A stretch of DNA of 64,000 nt from Micromonospora sp. RHAY321 (GCF_023896955.1 NZ_JAMHIW010000016.1:87167-151166), one strand, 5' to 3'. Positions 8,013 through 17,070 are shown, counted from the stretch's first letter. Numbers and translations: made by a program. Notes: generated by a model not told the origin, from the sequence alone.

Positions 8013-9626
8013 ATGGCTGATGCACCTTCCGGTTCCTGGTCCGCCGACCCGCTCGGCGGTGGGGGCACGCCGGCCCGGACGGTCACCCTGACCGACCTGC
8101 TCCGCGTCCCCCTGCACCGGATCCGGCTGGTGGCGGCGGTCGCCGCGGTCGGGCTGCTCGCCGCCCTCGGGTACGTCCTGCTCAGTCCGGGCGCGGTCAC
8201 CGCGAGCGCGGTGGTGGCGGTGCGCCCGGTCGTCACCGACGCGTTCACCCCGAGCGGCGCCGCCGCCGACCGCGCGGTGAACATGAACGTGGAGAGCGGT
8301 ATCGCCACCGGAACCGAGGTGGTGCAACGGCTCGTGACCGCCGGTGGCGACGACCAGCGCGACGTGCGGGACGCACTCGAGGTGGAGGTGCCGACCGGCG
8401 GGCAGATCCTGCGCTTCTCGTACACCGGGCGCTCCGCCGAGGACGCGGTCCGCAACGTCAACCTCGCCGCGCAGACCTACCTCGACGTGCGGCGGACGAT
8501 GTACGAGAAGCAGCGCTCCGAGATGCTGCGGCGCTACGACGAGAGCATCGCGGAGGTGGACAAGCAGCGGGAGGCGTTGCAGCGGCGCATCGCGGGCGCG
8601 CGGGACGGCTCGTTGGACGCGGCGGTCGCCGAACTCGGCGGCACCAACAACCAGCTGACCCAGTTGAAGTCGTCGCGGACCGAGATCGCGGCGGTCGACG
8701 TCAACCCGGGCTGGATCACCCAGAGCGCGGAACACGTCCTGGTCTCCTCCGACGGGCACACGCTGCTCTACGTGCTGGCCGGGCTGCTCGGGGGCGCACT
8801 GCTCGGCGTGGTGCTCGCGTACGCGTGGGAGTCCGCCGACCGCCGGGTCCGGTCGGTCCACGACGGACGGGACGTCACCGGCCTGCCGCTGCTCGGCACC
8901 GTGCGCGGCCGGCTGTTCCGCGGCCGGGGGAAAGCGGTGGACGCCGACATCCGGTACGTGGCGATGGCGATCGCCGAGCGGGTTCGCGAGCCGGCCCGGG
9001 TGGCTCTGCTGACCACCCGCGAGGACCAGACAGCCATCACCGCCGGTCTGGCCGTCGCGCTCGCCGCGACCGGCCGGGACGTGTACGTGGCCGACGACAG
9101 CGGCCGCCTCGAGCAGCTGCGCGCCGCCGTGCTGGCCGACCGGGACCGGCTGCCGGCGACGGCCAGTCCGGTCCGTTCGCTCGTCCCGAAGCCCCGGGCC
9201 GCCGATTTGGCCAGCGGCCACGACGTCACCGAGCAGATCCCCGTCCGCCGCCCGTTGCCGTACCCGGTCGGCCGGCGCCCGTCGGCGGACCCGGACGCCA
9301 CCCTGACCCTGCCCCGGGCGGCCCCGGGTACGACCGCGAGCGGCACGAGCACGGTCCGGAACAGCGCCGAGGAGATTCCCGTGGGTGCTGGGGGAGTGCG
9401 GTTCGGCACGTGGCGGCAGCGCGCCTCCACCGGGATCGTGCTGTTCAACGCGCCGCCGGCCGAGGCCGACGAGCGCGGCGTCGCGGCGGCCCGCCAGGGC
9501 ACCGCGGTGGTGGTCGTCGAACAGGACGGGACCCGGCAGGGCGACCTGCGCCGGCTCGCGGAGCGGCTGCGCGCGGCCGGCGTCGCCCCGTTGGGTTTCG
9601 TGCTCACCCGCAGCGGACGGGCCTGA
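8013..9626 (+). CDS. Wzz/Wzc-like polysaccharide co-polymerase with degenerate kinase domain
   Basis: This 537-residue protein has two membrane segments (about 39-58 and 251-272) bracketing an extracytoplasmic region with a helical, coiled-coil-prone stretch (about 160-225). That is the Wzz/Wzc topology for controlling polysaccharide chain length. The cytoplasmic part resembles a BY-kinase fold (VALLTTREDQTAITAGLAVALAATGRDVYVADDS, split here for reading as residues 330-348 and 349-363). The Walker A Gly-Lys-Ser/Thr is missing: residues 336-341 read R-E-D-Q-T-A. No Tyr-rich tail is present. It is therefore probably a structural co-polymerase without kinase activity. It is followed after three bases by the polymerase gene. 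Confidence 0.75.
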   Translation: MADAPSGSWSADPLGGGGTPARTVTLTDLLRVPLHRIRLVAAVAAVGLLAALGYVLLSPGAVTASAVVAVRPVVTDAFTPSGAAADRAVNMNVESGIATGTEVVQRLVTAGGDDQRDVRDALEVEVPTGGQILRFSYTGRSAEDAVRNVNLAAQTYLDVRRTMYEKQRSEMLRRYDESIAEVDKQREALQRRIAGARDGSLDAAVAELGGTNNQLTQLKSSRTEIAAVDVNPGWITQSAEHVLVSSDGHTLLYVLAGLLGGALLGVVLAYAWESADRRVRSVHDGRDVTGLPLLGTVRGRLFRGRGKAVDADIRYVAMAIAERVREPARVALLTTREDQTAITAGLAVALAATGRDVYVADDSGRLEQLRAAVLADRDRLPATASPVRSLVPKPRAADLASGHDVTEQIPVRRPLPYPVGRRPSADPDATLTLPRAAPGTTASGTSTVRNSAEEIPVGAGGVRFGTWRQRASTGIVLFNAPPAEADERGVAAARQGTAVVVVEQDGTRQGDLRRLAERLRAAGVAPLGFVLTRSGRA

Positions 9627-9629
9627 CCG

Positions 9630-10982
9630 GTGCCCGTCACCGTCGCCCTGGCCAGCCTCGAGCCGGACGGGGGCGGCCCGCCGGCCAGCACCGTACCGCT
9701 GCCACCGCCGCCGCCCCGCCTGCCCGGCTGGCCGCTGCTGATCATGTTCGGTCTGGTCCCACTGTGGTGGCTGGCGGGCGCGTTCTACCTGGTCTGGCCA
9801 CTGCTCGGCGCGGTGCTGCTGGCGATGCTGATCGTCCGGGGGCGGGTGCCGCTGCCACCGGCCACCGGCATCTGGCTGCTGTTCCTGACCCTGGTGCTGC
9901 TCAGCGCCACCCGACTGTCGTCGCCGGTCTCGCTGCTCCCCTTCGGCCTGCGGCTGGGCTACTACCTCACCGCGCTCGTGGTGGGCGTGTACGTCTATGT
10001 CTACGCCCGGGAACGAGCCGATCTGGCGGCGGCGCTCGTACCGGTCTGCCTGTTCTGGTTCGGTCTGGTCGCACTGGGTTGGCTCGGTGTGGTGGCGCCC
10101 CGGTTCGCGCTGACCACCCCGGTGGAGATGCTGCTGCCCGCCGGGGTCGCCGGCCACCCGTACATGCAGGACCTGGTGCACGTCACCGCCGCCGAGTACA
10201 GCGAGTTGTCGCTCAACCCGATCTACCGGCCGGCGGCGCCCTTTCCGTACACCAACAACTACGGCAGCGCGTACGCGATGACGCTGCCCTGCGTCGTGGC
10301 GTACACGATGCTGCGCCGCGGCGGGATCCTCCGCTGGGCACTGCTCGTGTCGCTGCCGCTGTCCCTGGCGCCGGCCTTCCTCACCCTGAACCGGGTGATG
10401 TTCGCGAGCCTCGGTGTGGGCCTGGCCGTGCTCGGCGCGCGGGCCGCGCTGCGCGGCAACGTCCGGGTGGGCGCGTCCGTCGTCGGGGTGCTGCTCCTCG
10501 GCGGGCTCACCACCTTTCTGATCCCGGTCGGAGAGCTCATCGGCAACCGGGTCGCGTCCAGCGACACGAACAGTGACCGGTTCTCCCTCTACGCGGAGGT
10601 CATCCGCCGTATCGGGGACTCACCCTGGCTCGGGTACGGCGCGCCGGTCAGCGTGGACACCGTCGCGGCGCAGGTGCCGGTCGGCACCCAGGGGCAGCTC
10701 TGGACGGTGCTGTTCAGTCACGGCGTACCGGCGTTGCTCTGCTTCCTGGCCTGGTTCGTCACCGTCACGGTGATCTGCGCCCGGGCCCGCTCGGCGCCCG
10801 GGCAGTGGCTGGCGGTGGTCCCGGTGGTGTGCCTGGTGCAGATCCCGTTCTACGGCATGGCCGACCCGACCATCACGGTCGCCTACTTCGCGGTCGCCGT
10901 CGCGATGGCGCTCACCGAGCGGGAGGCGGGACCCGGGCGGCGGGCACCGGCCACGCGCGGCCTGACGGCCGTTCCGGGATGA
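9630..10982 (+). CDS. O-antigen ligase/polymerase-like membrane protein (Wzy type)
   Basis: This 450-residue protein has about ten to twelve hydrophobic segments with short loops and one larger extracytoplasmic loop around residues 170-220. Near the C-terminal third, the segment DRFSLYAEVIRRIGDSPWLGYG followed by FSHGVPALL matches the pattern of the Wzy_C/O-antigen ligase family. Members polymerise undecaprenyl-linked repeat units or ligate them. The gene starts with GTG three bases after the co-polymerase stop and overlaps the flippase ATG at its own stop. Sequence alone does not distinguish polymerase from ligase. Confidence 0.8.
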   Translation: MPVTVALASLEPDGGGPPASTVPLPPPPPRLPGWPLLIMFGLVPLWWLAGAFYLVWPLLGAVLLAMLIVRGRVPLPPATGIWLLFLTLVLLSATRLSSPVSLLPFGLRLGYYLTALVVGVYVYVYARERADLAAALVPVCLFWFGLVALGWLGVVAPRFALTTPVEMLLPAGVAGHPYMQDLVHVTAAEYSELSLNPIYRPAAPFPYTNNYGSAYAMTLPCVVAYTMLRRGGILRWALLVSLPLSLAPAFLTLNRVMFASLGVGLAVLGARAALRGNVRVGASVVGVLLLGGLTTFLIPVGELIGNRVASSDTNSDRFSLYAEVIRRIGDSPWLGYGAPVSVDTVAAQVPVGTQGQLWTVLFSHGVPALLCFLAWFVTVTVICARARSAPGQWLAVVPVVCLVQIPFYGMADPTITVAYFAVAVAMALTEREAGPGRRAPATRGLTAVPG

Positions 10983-12577
10983 CGGCAGGCACCCGTGCGG
11001 CCGCCGACTCCGCCGGCGACGAGCAGCCGACCGACGGTACGACCGAGGCCCGGCGTAGCGCCCGCACCGGCCTCGCGGGGCTGGCCGGTGCCGCCACCAA
11101 CGGGCTTTTCGGCTTCCTGCTGGCGGTGGTCATCACCCGCGGCTACGGCACCGTCGGCTCGGGGGCGTTCTTCGCCGCGATCGGTGTCGTCACCGTCACC
11201 GCCGCCGTGTGCACGCTCGGTGCGGAGACCGGCCTGATCTGGACGCTGCCCAGGCGGCGCGCCGGCGGGCGGGGCGACGCCGCCCGGGTGCTCCCGGTGG
11301 CGTTCCTGCCGCCGCTGGTGGCCGCCGTCCTCGTCGGCCTCACCGGGGTGTTCGCGGCGGACGCGCTCGCGCCCCGCCTGCTGGACGGGCCGGGCGCCGG
11401 CGGTACGACCCTGATCGCGGTCAGCTTCGCCGCGGTGCCGCTGGTGGTGGCGATGACGCTCCTGCTCGCCGTGCTGCGCTGCGTCCGCCCGATCCAGGCG
11501 TACGTCGGTGTGCAGTCCGTTTTGGTGCCGGTCGCCCGGCCGGTGCTGGTTGGTGTGGCCGCCGTCGCCAGCGGCGGCGTGCTGGTCGGCATGACCGGCT
11601 GGCTGGTCCCGGCGGCGTTCGCCGTGCTCGTCTGCCTGCTGCTGGTGGCCGGTCCGCTCGGCGTCGGCCGGGGCGCGGCACTGCGTCCCGAGCGGGCCGA
11701 CTGGTCGACGTTCTGGCGTTTCGCGCTGCCCCGCGCCGCGTCCGCGGCGATCGACGCCAGCGCCGTGTGGGTCGGCGTGCTGCTCACCTCGGTGCTCGCC
11801 GGGCAGGCCGACGCGGGCGTGTTCGGCGCGGTCGGCCGCTACATCCTGGCCGGGCAGCTCGCCATGCAGGGGCTGCGGGTGGCGGTGTCGCCGCAGCTGT
11901 CCCGGCTGCTGGGTCGCGGCGAGCGGGCCGCCGCCGCGGCGGTGCACCGGCAGCTGACCACCTGGGCGCTGGTGCTGTCCTGGCCGGTGTACCTGCTGCT
12001 CGCCGTGTTCGGGCTGGCGTTCCTCCAGCTCTTCGGGCCGGAGTTCACCGCCGGCACCACCGCGATGACCGTGCTCGCCCTGGCCATGCTGATCAATACC
12101 GGCGTGGGCAACGTGCAGAGCCTGCTGCTGATGGGCGGGCGCAGCGGCCTGCATCTGGTCGCGGCGGTGGCCGGGTTGCTGGTCACCGTCTCCCTCGGGC
12201 TGTGGCTGATCCCGGAACACGGCGTGACGGGTGCCGCCGTCGCCTGGGCGGTCGGCATCGCCACCGAGAACCTCACCGCGTTCGGCTGCGCCCGGACGGT
12301 GGTCGGCCAGCCGTTGGTCGACGCGGCGCTGGTACGCGCGGCGGCCGGGGTCGTCGCCGGGGTGGGGATCGCGGCACTGGTCGGCGTGTCCACGGGCGGT
12401 CGGGGGATCGCCGGTCTGGTGGTGGCGCTGAGCGTGCTGGCCGCCGCTTGCGTCGGTTTGTTGACGGTGCCCCGGGTGCGACGACGCATCCGGGTGACCA
12501 TGAGGCAGCTCCGTGGCGGGCAGGGGGCGGCGTCGGCCGCCGACGGTGCCGCCGCGGCGTCGATGAAGGGCAGGTGA
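10979..12577 (+). CDS. polysaccharide flippase, Wzx/MOP superfamily
   Basis: This 532-residue integral membrane protein starts at ATG 10979, which overlaps the polymerase stop (ATGA). A short cytoplasmic N-terminus is followed by about 14 hydrophobic segments, with family-like features such as GLAGLAGAATNGLFGFLLAVV at the first helix and FWRFALPRAASAAIDAS before the seventh or eighth. The MOP superfamily includes Wzx flippases that move undecaprenyl-linked oligosaccharides across the membrane. The C-terminus is a short basic tail. It partners the Wzy-like and Wzz-like proteins next to it. Confidence 0.82.
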   Translation: MTAGTRAAADSAGDEQPTDGTTEARRSARTGLAGLAGAATNGLFGFLLAVVITRGYGTVGSGAFFAAIGVVTVTAAVCTLGAETGLIWTLPRRRAGGRGDAARVLPVAFLPPLVAAVLVGLTGVFAADALAPRLLDGPGAGGTTLIAVSFAAVPLVVAMTLLLAVLRCVRPIQAYVGVQSVLVPVARPVLVGVAAVASGGVLVGMTGWLVPAAFAVLVCLLLVAGPLGVGRGAALRPERADWSTFWRFALPRAASAAIDASAVWVGVLLTSVLAGQADAGVFGAVGRYILAGQLAMQGLRVAVSPQLSRLLGRGERAAAAAVHRQLTTWALVLSWPVYLLLAVFGLAFLQLFGPEFTAGTTAMTVLALAMLINTGVGNVQSLLLMGGRSGLHLVAAVAGLLVTVSLGLWLIPEHGVTGAAVAWAVGIATENLTAFGCARTVVGQPLVDAALVRAAAGVVAGVGIAALVGVSTGGRGIAGLVVALSVLAAACVGLLTVPRVRRRIRVTMRQLRGGQGAASAADGAAAASMKGR

Positions 12578-13488
12578 GGTCCGCCGTGTCGTCCCTCCGA
12601 GACCGGGTGAAGCAGCTCGTGCCGACCCAGGTGACCAACCGGGTGAGAAGTTCCCTGGTCGACTACGCGGTACGCACCAGCGACCGGCGGCCGCTGCCGG
12701 ACTTCCTCATCATCGGCACCAAACGGGGCGGCACCACCTCCCTGTGGAACTACCTGATCCAGCACCCGCTGGTGCCGCGCCTCTTCCCGGCCTGGAACAC
12801 GAAGTCCTCGCACTACTTCGAGGAGAACTGGCACCGGGGCGAGGCCTGGTACCGGTCGCACTTTCCGACCGGGCGGCAGCGGGCGGCGCTGGAGAGCCGG
12901 CACCGCGGGCCGGTGCGGGTCGGTGAGGCGGCCCCGCTCTACATGTTCCACCCGCTGGCCGCGCAGCGCGTCGCCGCGCTGATGCCGTCGGTGCGGCTGA
13001 TCGTGCTGCTGCGTGACCCGGTCGAGCGGGCGTACTCGCACTGGAAGGAGCGGCGGACGCACGGCATCGAGCCGCTGGACTTCGCCGACGCGCTGGCCGC
13101 CGAGGAGGAGCGGACGGCGGGGGAGCGGGAGCGGCTGATCGCCGAGCCGGAGTACGTCAGCGAGCCCTACGACTGGTACACCTACCGGGCCCGGGGGCGC
13201 TACCTGGAGCACCTGGAGCCGTGGCTGGACCGGTTCGACCCGGCGCAGATCCTCTTCCTGCCCAGCGAGGACCTCTACCGCGACGCGCGCGCCACCTACC
13301 GCCGGACGCTGGACTTCCTCGGGCTGCCCCCGCACGACCTGCCGAACTTCAAGGTCTACAACGACCGGCGGTCCGCCCCGCTGGACCCGGCGCTGCGCGC
13401 GGAGCTGACCGCGTACTACCGGCCGTACAACGACGCGCTGCGGCGGCGGCTGGCGCTGGACCTCGACTGGCCGGAGCGGGCGGCGTGA
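12574..13488 (+). CDS. PAPS-dependent sulfotransferase
   Basis: This 304-residue protein contains both PAPS-binding signatures of the sulfotransferase superfamily. The 5'-phosphosulfate loop is IIGTKRGGTTSLWNY (residues 46-60, K50 and T54-T55-S56). The 3'-phosphate segment is LLRDPVERAYSHW (145-157, R147 and S155). I chose GTG 12574, which overlaps the flippase stop as GTGA and has AAGGGCAG upstream; GTG 12586 is an alternative. The enzyme probably transfers sulfate to a sugar of the locus product. The overlaps on both sides argue that it belongs to the same operon. Confidence 0.85.
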   Translation: MRSAVSSLRDRVKQLVPTQVTNRVRSSLVDYAVRTSDRRPLPDFLIIGTKRGGTTSLWNYLIQHPLVPRLFPAWNTKSSHYFEENWHRGEAWYRSHFPTGRQRAALESRHRGPVRVGEAAPLYMFHPLAAQRVAALMPSVRLIVLLRDPVERAYSHWKERRTHGIEPLDFADALAAEEERTAGERERLIAEPEYVSEPYDWYTYRARGRYLEHLEPWLDRFDPAQILFLPSEDLYRDARATYRRTLDFLGLPPHDLPNFKVYNDRRSAPLDPALRAELTAYYRPYNDALRRRLALDLDWPERAA

Positions 13489-14744
13489 CCACCCAGGTCA
13501 CCGCGTGCACCGATCCGCGTTCCCGGAGCGACGGGCTGGGCTGGGTGACCCGGGCGGTCTTCGGCGACGAGCGCGTCGCGCTGACCGTCGGGGGCGACCC
13601 GCCGGCCGGTCACCGCCCGGTGGCCCGGTACGCGGTGGTCCCGTCGCTGGCCCGGGCACGGTTCCTGCTGCCGCTCGGCGCGCCCCGGGCCACGGCGGCG
13701 TCCCTGCTCGCGTACAACGCGCTGCGCCCACCGAGGGTGCGCGCGGTGCGGGCCGCGCTGGGCGGGCTGTCCCGTGTCGGCGCGCTACGGCGGGCCTTTC
13801 CCACCCTCACCGTCTCGGTGCCGGCCGGCGAGGAACCCGCCGAGCTGCTGCTGGCCGAGCGGCTCGCCGTCGCCCTCGGCGGCGCGCCGTTGTACGCGGC
13901 GTGCGGGGTACGCCCACCGGACCCGAACCACAAGCCCACCCTTCAGCTCTTCGCCCCCGACGGCCGGCCCCGCGGGTACGCGAAGATCGGTTGGAACGGT
14001 GCCACCCGGGCGCTCGTCACCGTCGAGTGCGCCGCGCTGCGCGCGTTGGCCGAGGTGGGCGATGTTCCCGACCACCCGGCGACACCCAAGCTGCTGGCCG
14101 GGCTCGACTGGGCGGGACAGGTGGTGGCGGTGGTCGAGCCTCTGCCGTCGCGGGTACGCGGCGTGCCGGTCACCGACCGGCCTCGGATCGCCGCGCTGCT
14201 GGCGGTGGCCCGCAGGGGACGCGCTGCGGCCCCGCCCCGCCCGCTGGCCGGCTCACCGTTCCTCGGTCGGCTGGCCGCCGAGGCTGCCCGGGCGGCATCG
14301 GCGGACCCGTCCGGCGCGCGGGCGGTCGCGGCGGTGGCGGGACTGGAACGACGGCACGGGCACACCACGGTCGAGTTCGGACACTGGCACGGCGACTGGG
14401 TGCCGTGGAACCTCGGCCTGCACGGCGGACGACTGGTCGCCTGGGACTGGGAGCACAGTGGGCAGGCGGTCCCGCTCGGCTTCGACCTGGCGCACGACGC
14501 GTTCCAGCGGGCTCTGGTGCTGCAGGCGGAACCGGCCGGCACGGCCGCGGGCGCCGTCGACGCCCAGCTCGACCGGTACGGCGACCGGTTGGGGCTCGGG
14601 CCGGCTCAGCGCCGCCTGGTGGCCGACGGTTACCTGCTGGAGATGTGGCTGCGGACGTGGCGGCTGGCCGACGGCGGAGCGGGTTGGAACGCCGCCCTGC
14701 ACCCCTCTCTGCTGGACATCGTCGAGAAACGACAGACGGCATGA
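13485..14744 (+). CDS. APH-fold phosphotransferase-like protein
   Basis: This 419-residue protein ends in a kinase-like domain with the aminoglycoside phosphotransferase/choline kinase catalytic motif H302-G-D304-W-V-P-W-N309 and a metal-binding D321-W-E323. An N-lobe Lys candidate lies in GYAKIGWNG (residues 164-172). The first 110 residues are Arg/Ala-rich and not recognisable. The start GTG overlaps the sulfotransferase stop. The substrate may be a sugar of the polysaccharide, giving a phosphate decoration, but other small hydroxyl compounds are possible. It is unlikely to be a true antibiotic resistance gene in this setting. Confidence 0.65.
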   Translation: MTTQVTACTDPRSRSDGLGWVTRAVFGDERVALTVGGDPPAGHRPVARYAVVPSLARARFLLPLGAPRATAASLLAYNALRPPRVRAVRAALGGLSRVGALRRAFPTLTVSVPAGEEPAELLLAERLAVALGGAPLYAACGVRPPDPNHKPTLQLFAPDGRPRGYAKIGWNGATRALVTVECAALRALAEVGDVPDHPATPKLLAGLDWAGQVVAVVEPLPSRVRGVPVTDRPRIAALLAVARRGRAAAPPRPLAGSPFLGRLAAEAARAASADPSGARAVAAVAGLERRHGHTTVEFGHWHGDWVPWNLGLHGGRLVAWDWEHSGQAVPLGFDLAHDAFQRALVLQAEPAGTAAGAVDAQLDRYGDRLGLGPAQRRLVADGYLLEMWLRTWRLADGGAGWNAALHPSLLDIVEKRQTA

Positions 14745-14969
14745 TTCCGACAAACCGCCACGCCGGTTGACTGTTGACCACTGGCTGAGCGTGACGGAAG
14801 AATTGCTTGTCGTGACGGTGGTCGATGGACCATCGGGCGACCGGCGCGCCGGAAAGCCCGGCCGGGAGATCGAACGCTCGTCCGGTCGCCCTATACAACG
14901 GCCGGTCGGCCTGTGGTCTGCTTCAGCCTGGCGCCGACCGAAATTCCAAGCGAACTTGTGGGGAGTCGC

Positions 14970-15449
14970 GTGGACACGAGCACTGAGGACGGAGGGCCCC
15001 CGGTCCTGCTGCTGGTTGGTTCCAGCGGCGGCCACCTGGCCCAACTGCTGGCACTGCGGTCCTGGTACGAGAATCGGCCCCGATGCTGGGTCACCTTCGA
15101 CACCCCGGAGGCGGTGTCGCTGCTCGCCGGGGAGGACCTGGTGCCGGCACACCACCCGACCACCCGGAACCTGCCGAACCTCCTGCGCAACGCGCTGCTC
15201 GCCTGGCGGGTGCTGCGTCGTCGGCGGGTCGCCGCGGTGGTCACCACCGGCGCCGGGGTCGCCGTCCCGTTCATCGTGCTGGCCCGGCTGCGCCGCGTCC
15301 CCACCGTCTACATCGAGGTGTACGACCGGATCGACACCCCCACGTTGACCGCCCGGCTCTGCCGGCCGTTCCTCTCCGCCATGCTGGTGCAGTGGGACGA
15401 GCAACGCCGGCAGTACCCGGAGGCGACCGTCGTGGGAACACTGCTGTGA
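14970..15449 (+). CDS. Alg14/PssD-like glycosyltransferase subunit
   Basis: This protein of about 159 residues resembles the membrane-associated half of a split GT-B glycosyltransferase (Alg14, PssD, Cps14F). The loop LLLVGSSGGHLAQLLAL (residues 13-29) is the family's nucleotide-proximal motif. A hydrophobic stretch VVTTGAGVAVPFIVLARL and the closing segment with VYIEVYDRIDTP follow. Starts at GTG 14913 or 14958 are also open; 14970 has GGGGAG just upstream. The partner subunit is encoded next and overlaps by four bases. The pair should add one sugar from a UDP-sugar to a lipid-linked acceptor. Confidence 0.75.
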   Translation: MDTSTEDGGPPVLLLVGSSGGHLAQLLALRSWYENRPRCWVTFDTPEAVSLLAGEDLVPAHHPTTRNLPNLLRNALLAWRVLRRRRVAAVVTTGAGVAVPFIVLARLRRVPTVYIEVYDRIDTPTLTARLCRPFLSAMLVQWDEQRRQYPEATVVGTLL

Positions 15450-16153
15450 GCGGGGAGGCGACCACCGGCACCGCACCCACCGCCCGATCCGCCGCACCCC
15501 GGCCCGTGCCGCACCCGGCCCGGCCCGCCCCCCGCCCGGAACCGGCGCTGGTGCCCCGCCAGCGGGACCGCGCCGACGACGCGCGGCTCCAACTGCTGGT
15601 CGCCGTCGGCACCGACAAGCACCCCTTCGACCGGCTGGTGAACTGGCTGGACGAGTGGCACGTCGAGGCTGCCGACCACGTCGGGCTCACCATCCAGCAC
15701 GGGCACACCCGGGCCCCGGCGGTGCCCGGCGCGGTGCCGTTCCTCGGCCACGACGCGTTGCAGGCCGCGATGGCCGACGTCGACCTGGTGGTCTGCCACG
15801 GCGGCCCGGCGACCATCCTGGAGGCCCGCCGGCACGGTCACCTGCCCATCGTGGTCCCTCGCGACCCGGCGCACGGCGAGCACGTCGACGACCACCAACT
15901 GCTCTTCGCCCGCCGGCTCGGCGCGGCCGGCATGGTCGCGCTCTGCGAGACCCGTCAGGCCCTGCGCGACGCGCTGGCCGCCGGGCTGGCCGACCCGACC
16001 CGCTTCGCGGTCGCCGCCGACCCGCAGGCGCACGACGCGCGGCACGCGGCGGTGGCCCGGGTCGGGCAGATCGTGGACGCGCTGGTCGCCTCCGCACCCG
16101 GGCGACGCCGGGCGTGGTGGTTCCCCTGGGCGCGGACCGGGCGGGACCGATGA
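15446..16153 (+). CDS. Alg13/PssE-like glycosyltransferase catalytic subunit
   Basis: This 235-residue protein carries the C-terminal GT28 domain found in Alg13, PssE and the second half of MurG. It includes LQLLVAVGTDKHPFDRLV at the first strand and the UDP-sugar motif VVCHGGPATILEARRHG, followed by PIVVPRDPAHGEHVDDHQ. Before the domain lies a 45-residue Pro/Arg-rich N-terminal tail that Alg13 proteins do not usually have. GTG 15446 overlaps the Alg14-like stop, which fits an obligate pair. Which sugar is transferred cannot be read from the sequence. Confidence 0.8.
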   Translation: MSGEATTGTAPTARSAAPRPVPHPARPAPRPEPALVPRQRDRADDARLQLLVAVGTDKHPFDRLVNWLDEWHVEAADHVGLTIQHGHTRAPAVPGAVPFLGHDALQAAMADVDLVVCHGGPATILEARRHGHLPIVVPRDPAHGEHVDDHQLLFARRLGAAGMVALCETRQALRDALAAGLADPTRFAVAADPQAHDARHAAVARVGQIVDALVASAPGRRRAWWFPWARTGRDR

Positions 16154-17070
16154 CGCCACGACCCACGGTCAGTGTCGTGGTGCCCACCCGGGACCGGCCG
16201 GAGCTGCTCCGGGCCGCCGTCCGGGCCATCCTCGACCAGGACCATCCCGGCGCCGTCGAGGTCGTGGTGGTGCACGACCACTCCGACCCGGACGCGTCGC
16301 TGGCCGAGCTGTCCCGGCCGGACCGTGTCGTCCGGGTGATCCGCAACGGCCGCACTCCCGGGCTGGCCGGGGCGCGCAACTCGGGGACCCTGGTCGCCGA
16401 GGGTGAGCTGATCGCGTTCTGCGACGACGACGACGAGTGGTTGCCGGGCAAGCTCTCCGCCCAGATCGCCGCGCTCGCCGCCGCGCCGGAGGCCGAGTTC
16501 GTCAGCTGCGGCATCCGGGTCAGCTACGACGGCCACACCGTGGACCGGGTGCTCGACCTCGACCGGGTCGCCCTGGCCGACCTGCTCCGGGACCGGATGA
16601 CCGAGCTGCACCCGTCCACCTTCCTGATCCGCGCCGCGGCCCTGCGCGACGGGTTCGGGCTGGTCGACGAGGAGATCCCGGGCAGCTACGCGGAGGACTA
16701 CGAGTTCCTGCTCCGGGCCGCCCGCAGCGCCCCGCTGGTCAACCTGCGCACCCCCTACGTGCTGGTGCGCTGGCACCAGCGCTCGTACTTCGCGCAGCGC
16801 TGGGACACCATCTCCGAGGCGTTGCAGTGGCTGCTGGATCGCTACCCGGAGTTCGGCACCCAGCCGGCCGGCGAGGCGCGGGTCACCGGGCAGATCGCCT
16901 TCGCCCGGGCGGCGTCCGGTGACCGGCGGGGCGCGCTGCGCTGGGCGCGGCGCACCATCCGGCGCAACCCGCGGGAGCCACGCGCCTACCTCGCACTGGC
17001 GGTGGCCGGCCGGATGGTCCGGGCCGACGCCGTCCTGCGCACCCTGCACAAGCGGGGCCGGGGCATCTGA
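16150..17070 (+). CDS. family 2 glycosyltransferase
   Basis: This 306-residue GT-A enzyme opens with the family 2 motif VSVVVPTRDRPELLRAAV, then LAGARNSG, then the metal-binding acidic cluster CDDDDEW (D92-D95). A likely acceptor or base motif EDYEFLLRA lies near residue 183. The C-terminal 60 residues are Arg-rich with an amphipathic helix that could lie on the membrane. ATG 16150 overlaps the preceding stop (ATGA), so at least three glycosyltransferase genes are cotranscribed. The donor sugar is unknown. Confidence 0.85.
   Translation: MTPRPTVSVVVPTRDRPELLRAAVRAILDQDHPGAVEVVVVHDHSDPDASLAELSRPDRVVRVIRNGRTPGLAGARNSGTLVAEGELIAFCDDDDEWLPGKLSAQIAALAAAPEAEFVSCGIRVSYDGHTVDRVLDLDRVALADLLRDRMTELHPSTFLIRAAALRDGFGLVDEEIPGSYAEDYEFLLRAARSAPLVNLRTPYVLVRWHQRSYFAQRWDTISEALQWLLDRYPEFGTQPAGEARVTGQIAFARAASGDRRGALRWARRTIRRNPREPRAYLALAVAGRMVRADAVLRTLHKRGRGI

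Noticed and set aside
7671..10181. 836-codon reverse-strand open frame opposite the propeller and Wzz/Wzy-like genes
   Set aside because: Its translation is Arg/Gly/Gln-rich with no recognisable domain, and the forward-strand genes explain the region well.
11209..12573. Upstream extension of the sulfotransferase frame through the flippase gene
   Set aside because: The frame is open only because of GC bias. The flippase occupies another frame with clear membrane segments, and the sulfotransferase has a GTG at 12574 coupled to the flippase stop.
13485..14744. Aminoglycoside resistance gene
   Set aside because: The APH-fold motif is present, but the gene is embedded in and overlaps polysaccharide genes, has a long unrelated N-terminal region and lacks features of known resistance enzymes.
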